A model generated the notes under the pieces. That model worked only from the letters and a program-made list of their open reading frames with translations, made no database searches and was not told the DNA's origin. Positions 5,474 to 7,754 of a DNA stretch of 7,754 nucleotides are shown here, piece after piece. The stretch is from an uncultured Anaerotruncus sp. (GTDB lineage: Bacteria; Bacillota; Clostridia; Oscillospirales; Ruminococcaceae). The DNA is taken from assembly GCF_902490045.1 (NCBI RefSeq), contig NZ_CABUCJ010000111.1:1-7754 (forward strand), given 5' to 3'. Made by a program: the position numbers and the translations under genes. Within the stretch, counting starts at the first letter, position 1, and each line of letters opens with the position of its first letter.

Positions 5474-6475
5474 CTATTTGAGCACGTCGAGCACCGACAG
5501 GTCGAAGCTGTCGAACTTCTGCTCCTTCATCAGCGCGACCACCTCGCCGAGGGTCGGCAGAGAGGGCTGCGCGCCCATTTTGGAGACGGTGATCGTCGCG
5601 GCGTAGCTGGCGAATTCGAGCGCCTGCGCCGGGGTGAGGCCCGCGCAGACCGCCGTCGTATACGCGCCCACGAACGAATCGCCCGCGGCGGTCGGGTCCT
5701 TGACCTCCACCACGTCGATGCAGGGGCAGTAGTGGCTCTCCCGCGCGTTCGCGACGACCGCGCCCGAGCTGCCCAGCGTGATGATGACGTTCTGCACTCC
5801 CTTGGCGAGCAGCGCCTGGACCGCCGCGTCCACGTCGGCGCGGTTGACCTCCTTGCCCTGCTTGCGGATCTCGATGCCCGTCAGGTCGGCGGCCTCGTGC
5901 TCGTTGGGGGAGATGTAGCTCAGGTGGGAGAGCAGCTCCGCCGAAAGCGGCGCGGAGGGCGCCGAGTTGAGCATGACCGGGACATCCTGCTCATAGGCGT
6001 ATTTCGCCACGAGCTCGTTGATCTCCATCGGGATTTCGAGCTGGAGCATGACCATGTCGTAGGCGGCGATCTCCTCCTTCAGGAAGGCGACCTCCTCCGG
6101 CGTGATCGCCATGTTCGCGCCCGGCACCACGATGATGCGGTTGCGGCTCTTCTGGCCCTCCTCGACCTCGAGCGTGATGCTGCCCACGCCGGAGGCGTGG
6201 TCCGGGTCGGCCAGGATGTGCTGGGTGTGGATGCCGCTGGCGGCCACCGAGGCGGTCATCTCGCGGCCGAAGCCGTCGTCGCCCACCTTGCCCACCATCG
6301 TCACGTCGGCGCCCAGCCGCGCGGCCTGGACCGCCTGGTTGGCGCCCTTGCCGCCCGAGGCGGTGTTGAAGCTCTTGCCGATCACCGTCTCCCCCGAATT
6401 CGGAAACCTGCCGGTGGAGACGATGAGGTCCATCATGAAGCTGCCGACCACGAGGATTTTCGGTTTTTTGTACAT
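5474..6475 (-). CDS. rbsK: ribokinase-type PfkB sugar kinase
   Basis: This 333-residue cytoplasmic kinase uses ATP to phosphorylate a pentose, classically D-ribose at O5. The N-terminal strand KILVVGSFMMDL is followed by the ribose-contact region NSGETVIG and the first PfkB signature GGKGANQAVQAARLGA at 41-56. The second signature DPTAAGDSFVGAY at 260-272 holds the catalytic base D266; the TAAGD form is usual in ribokinases. SPNEHEA at 189-195 is also conserved. It is slightly longer than E. coli RbsK (309) because of about 20 extra C-terminal residues. The start is ATG 6475 with AAAGGAG 8 nt upstream, 44 bp after the repressor gene. The isomerase and mutarotase follow. Ribokinases can accept D-arabinose and other pentoses, so the physiological substrate is open. 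Confidence 0.94.
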   Translation of the reverse strand: MYKKPKILVVGSFMMDLIVSTGRFPNSGETVIGKSFNTASGGKGANQAVQAARLGADVTMVGKVGDDGFGREMTASVAASGIHTQHILADPDHASGVGSITLEVEEGQKSRNRIIVVPGANMAITPEEVAFLKEEIAAYDMVMLQLEIPMEINELVAKYAYEQDVPVMLNSAPSAPLSAELLSHLSYISPNEHEAADLTGIEIRKQGKEVNRADVDAAVQALLAKGVQNVIITLGSSGAVVANARESHYCPCIDVVEVKDPTAAGDSFVGAYTTAVCAGLTPAQALEFASYAATITVSKMGAQPSLPTLGEVVALMKEQKFDSFDLSVLDVLK

Positions 6476-6519
6476 AGCTGCATCTCCTTTATCAAGTTGG
6501 TCCTATCAACAAAATGACG

Positions 6520-7536
6520 TCACGGCCGCGCGGGACCGTGGGATTCGCGCAGGGTCAGCCCGGCGGGCAGGATGACCGTCCGTTCGGGCGGCTCGCGTCC
6601 CTCGATGCGTTCGATCAGCATCTCCGCCCCCCGCGCGCCCATCGCAAAGGCGCTCTGGCGCACCGCCGTGATCGGCGGGTTCGCGATCTCGGTCCAGTCG
6701 TAGTCGTCGAACCCGACGACCGCCACCCGGTCCGGAATGGCGATTCCCGCCCCGCCCAGGTATTTGACCAGGCCCATCGTCAGCACGCTGTTGGCGGCGA
6801 AGACGGCGTCCGCTCCCCGCTCGACGAGCTCGCGGGCCGCGTCCGACCCCGCCTCGATCGAATAGTCGAGCCCTGTGCGGACGAGGCCGGGGTCGAGGGG
6901 AAGCCCGCGTTTTTCGAGCGCCTTCCGGTAGCCGGCATAGCGGTCATAGGCGGTCGAAAGGTCCTGCGGGCCGCCGAGGTAGCCGATGCGCGCGCGTCCC
7001 GAATCGGCCAGCAGGCCGGCGGCCTGTTCGGCGGCGGATTCGTTGTCGCAGCAGACGAGCGGCAGGCCGCAGCCGTCGAGCCTGCGGTCGAGCAGGACGG
7101 TGGGCAGGTCGACGCCCGCGAGCAGCTCGTCGTAGCGGCTGTGGCGGCTGTTGGGGACGAGCAGGAGTCCGTCGATCCAGCTCTTTTTGAGCACCGAGAC
7201 GCTGTCCAGCCGGATATCCGACCTGCGCTCGGAATAGGTGGAGACGATCAGGTCGTAGCCTCGCCGCTGGAGGGTGTCCTTGACGCCGCCGAGCACGTCG
7301 AAGAAAAAGCAGTTGGTCGAGTTGCCCGGCTCGGTGGAGGGGATGATCAGCGCGATGATGTTGGATTTCTGGGTCTTGAGCGCCCGGGCGGCGAGGTTGG
7401 GCCTGTAGCCGGTCCTGCGGATGGCCTCCTCGACGAGCCGGCGGCTCTTTTCCGATACGGGGCGGGTCCCGTTGATCGCGTGGGACACGGTGGTGATCGA
7501 AAGCCCCGTCATGCGGGCGATTTCGCGGATGCTCAC
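6520..7536 (-). CDS. LacI/GalR-family transcriptional repressor of the sugar operon
   Basis: This 338-residue regulator has an N-terminal helix-turn-helix (SIREIARMTGLSITTVSHAIN, 2-22). A hinge follows around NLAARALKTQKS (47-58), then a periplasmic-binding-protein-like effector domain from about 60 to 333. That domain shows IIALIIPS, DGLLLVP, the D150-R151 pair, DNESAAEQAAGLL, IGYLGGP and VAVVGFDDYDW at 271-281, all family hallmarks. The recognition helix has TVSH, like E. coli RbsR as I recall it, where many relatives have TVSR. The GTG start (7534-7536) gives the shortest usual LacI N-terminus, with AAAGGGGG 9 nt upstream. It heads the operon, so it probably represses itself and the three enzymes through the dyad at 7573-7600. 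The inducer is likely the sugar or its phosphate. Confidence 0.93.
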   Translation of the reverse strand: MSIREIARMTGLSITTVSHAINGTRPVSEKSRRLVEEAIRRTGYRPNLAARALKTQKSNIIALIIPSTEPGNSTNCFFFDVLGGVKDTLQRRGYDLIVSTYSERRSDIRLDSVSVLKKSWIDGLLLVPNSRHSRYDELLAGVDLPTVLLDRRLDGCGLPLVCCDNESAAEQAAGLLADSGRARIGYLGGPQDLSTAYDRYAGYRKALEKRGLPLDPGLVRTGLDYSIEAGSDAARELVERGADAVFAANSVLTMGLVKYLGGAGIAIPDRVAVVGFDDYDWTEIANPPITAVRQSAFAMGARGAEMLIERIEGREPPERTVILPAGLTLRESHGPARP

Positions 7537-7545
7537 GCTCTGCTT

Positions 7546-7553
7546 CCCCCTTT
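7546..7553 (-). promoter_or_regulatory. ribosome binding site of the repressor gene
   Basis: AAAGGGGG on the minus strand, 9 nt before GTG 7536. It is G-rich and lacks the usual A inside GGAGG, so translation may be moderate, as suits a repressor. Confidence 0.6.
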
Positions 7554-7572
7554 CCGCGCGCGTTTTCAGCGT

Positions 7573-7600
7573 GCCAAACGTTTTCGCGAAAACGTTTGGC
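7573..7600. promoter_or_regulatory. 28-bp perfect palindromic operator for the LacI-family repressor
   Basis: GCCAAACGTTTTCG (7573-7586) is followed immediately by its exact reverse complement (7587-7600), giving a 28-bp perfect dyad. Inside it are two copies of AAACGTTT (7576-7583 and 7590-7597), themselves palindromes with the central CG typical of LacI-family operators, 14 bp centre to centre, plus the central TTTTCGCGAAAA. The dyad begins about 10 bp after the -10 box, at roughly +5 to +32, where a bound repressor would block transcription. The cognate regulator is almost certainly the adjacent gene at 6520-7536. A third GAAAACG half-site lies at 7561-7567. Confidence 0.88.
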
Positions 7601-7610
7601 GTCCGTGTTT

Positions 7611-7639
7611 ATCTTACACGTCCCGCGGTTCCCTGTCAA
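7611..7639 (-). promoter_or_regulatory. promoter of the repressor-kinase-isomerase-mutarotase operon
   Basis: On the minus strand TTGACA (plus 7634-7639, 6/6), a 17-bp spacer, TAAGAT (plus 7611-7616, 4/6). The predicted start is near 7604, giving a leader of about 68 nt that contains the operator dyad. No other convincing promoter was found between here and the terminator at 4341, so the four genes are probably one transcript. Confidence 0.8.
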
Positions 7640-7754
7640 CGGACAGCCTGCACAAGAATAGCGGAGGCCTCTTGGCGGAAACGCCCGAACCGGGGATGCC
7701 GCCGTGCGGAAGCCCCCGGGAGGACGCGTCAAAAAGGCCGGGCGTTCCGGATGG
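7640..7754. other. unassigned sequence upstream of the operon promoter
   Basis: GC-rich sequence running off the window. It holds a minor GGCG-GAAA-CGCC stem-loop near 7674-7685 but no tRNA, terminator with a U-run or ribosome binding site with a credible gene. It could include the end of a neighbouring gene, which cannot be judged from this length. Confidence 0.4.

Noticed and set aside
5732..6517. A 261-codon plus-strand frame rich in His, Asp, Val and Leu opposite the kinase gene
   Set aside because: Antisense to a full ribokinase, with composition typical of a complementary shadow frame and no domain or ribosome binding site support.
6476..6519. Internal promoter or operator before the kinase gene
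   Set aside because: Two TTGATA copies occur 14 bp apart, but no hexamer pair has suitable spacing and the inverted repeat is only 4 bp.
7573..7600. A CcpA catabolite-responsive (cre) site
   Set aside because: The core AAACGTTT is shared with cre, but the flanking TG...CA ends of the cre consensus are missing, and the adjacent LacI-family gene explains the dyad better.
6944..7732. A 262-codon minus-strand frame covering the operator region and part of the repressor gene
   Set aside because: It crosses the promoter and the 28-bp operator and is a frame-shifted shadow of the repressor, with Arg/Pro/Ala-rich composition.
1..7754. CRISPR array, insertion sequence, phage or toxin-antitoxin system
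   Set aside because: No regularly spaced repeats, transposase, integrase, terminal inverted repeats or small paired genes were seen; gene content and base use look like ordinary chromosome.

Overview
The window comes from a high-GC Gram-positive bacterium. A Clostridia member of the Oscillospirales (Ruminococcaceae/Oscillospiraceae) is the best guess. The reasons are strong AAAGGAG-type ribosome binding sites, occasional TTG and GTG starts, sigma-A-like promoters of 17-bp spacing, and protein sequences typical of that group (AzlCD, the ApgM-like protein next to ThrC, RbsK). The taxonomic call is an inference. Every gene I can support lies on the minus strand, so transcription runs from high to low coordinates. 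The long plus-strand reading frames are antisense shadows of GC-rich genes.

Four transcription units follow one another in transcription order. (1) Positions 7639 to 4341: a promoter and a striking 28-bp operator palindrome, then a LacI-family repressor, a PfkB/ribokinase-type sugar kinase, a single-domain SIS isomerase of the arabinose-5-phosphate isomerase type, and an RbsD/FucU-family sugar mutarotase, closed by a strong bidirectional terminator. (2) Positions 4326 to 3003: a promoter and azlC-azlD, a two-subunit branched-chain amino acid exporter, ending at a 14-bp hairpin. (3) Positions 3000 to 169: an extended -10 promoter, thrC (threonine synthase) and an ApgM-type alkaline-phosphatase-superfamily protein whose position after thrC fits the proposed alternative homoserine kinase. 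(4) Positions 150 to 1: a perfect-consensus promoter and tRNA-Leu(CAG), whose short leader is almost entirely one hairpin.

The most interesting idea concerns unit 1. A mutarotase of FucU type, a pentose kinase and an SIS protein that keeps the four arabinose-5-phosphate isomerase catalytic residues together suggest a route D-arabinose -> D-arabinose 5-phosphate -> D-ribulose 5-phosphate, under a local repressor. D-ribose or a hexulose is the main alternative substrate. No transporter is present in the unit as seen. Units 2 to 4 are loosely linked by theme (branched-chain amino acid export, threonine synthesis, leucine tRNA), but nothing in the sequence shows that they are co-regulated.
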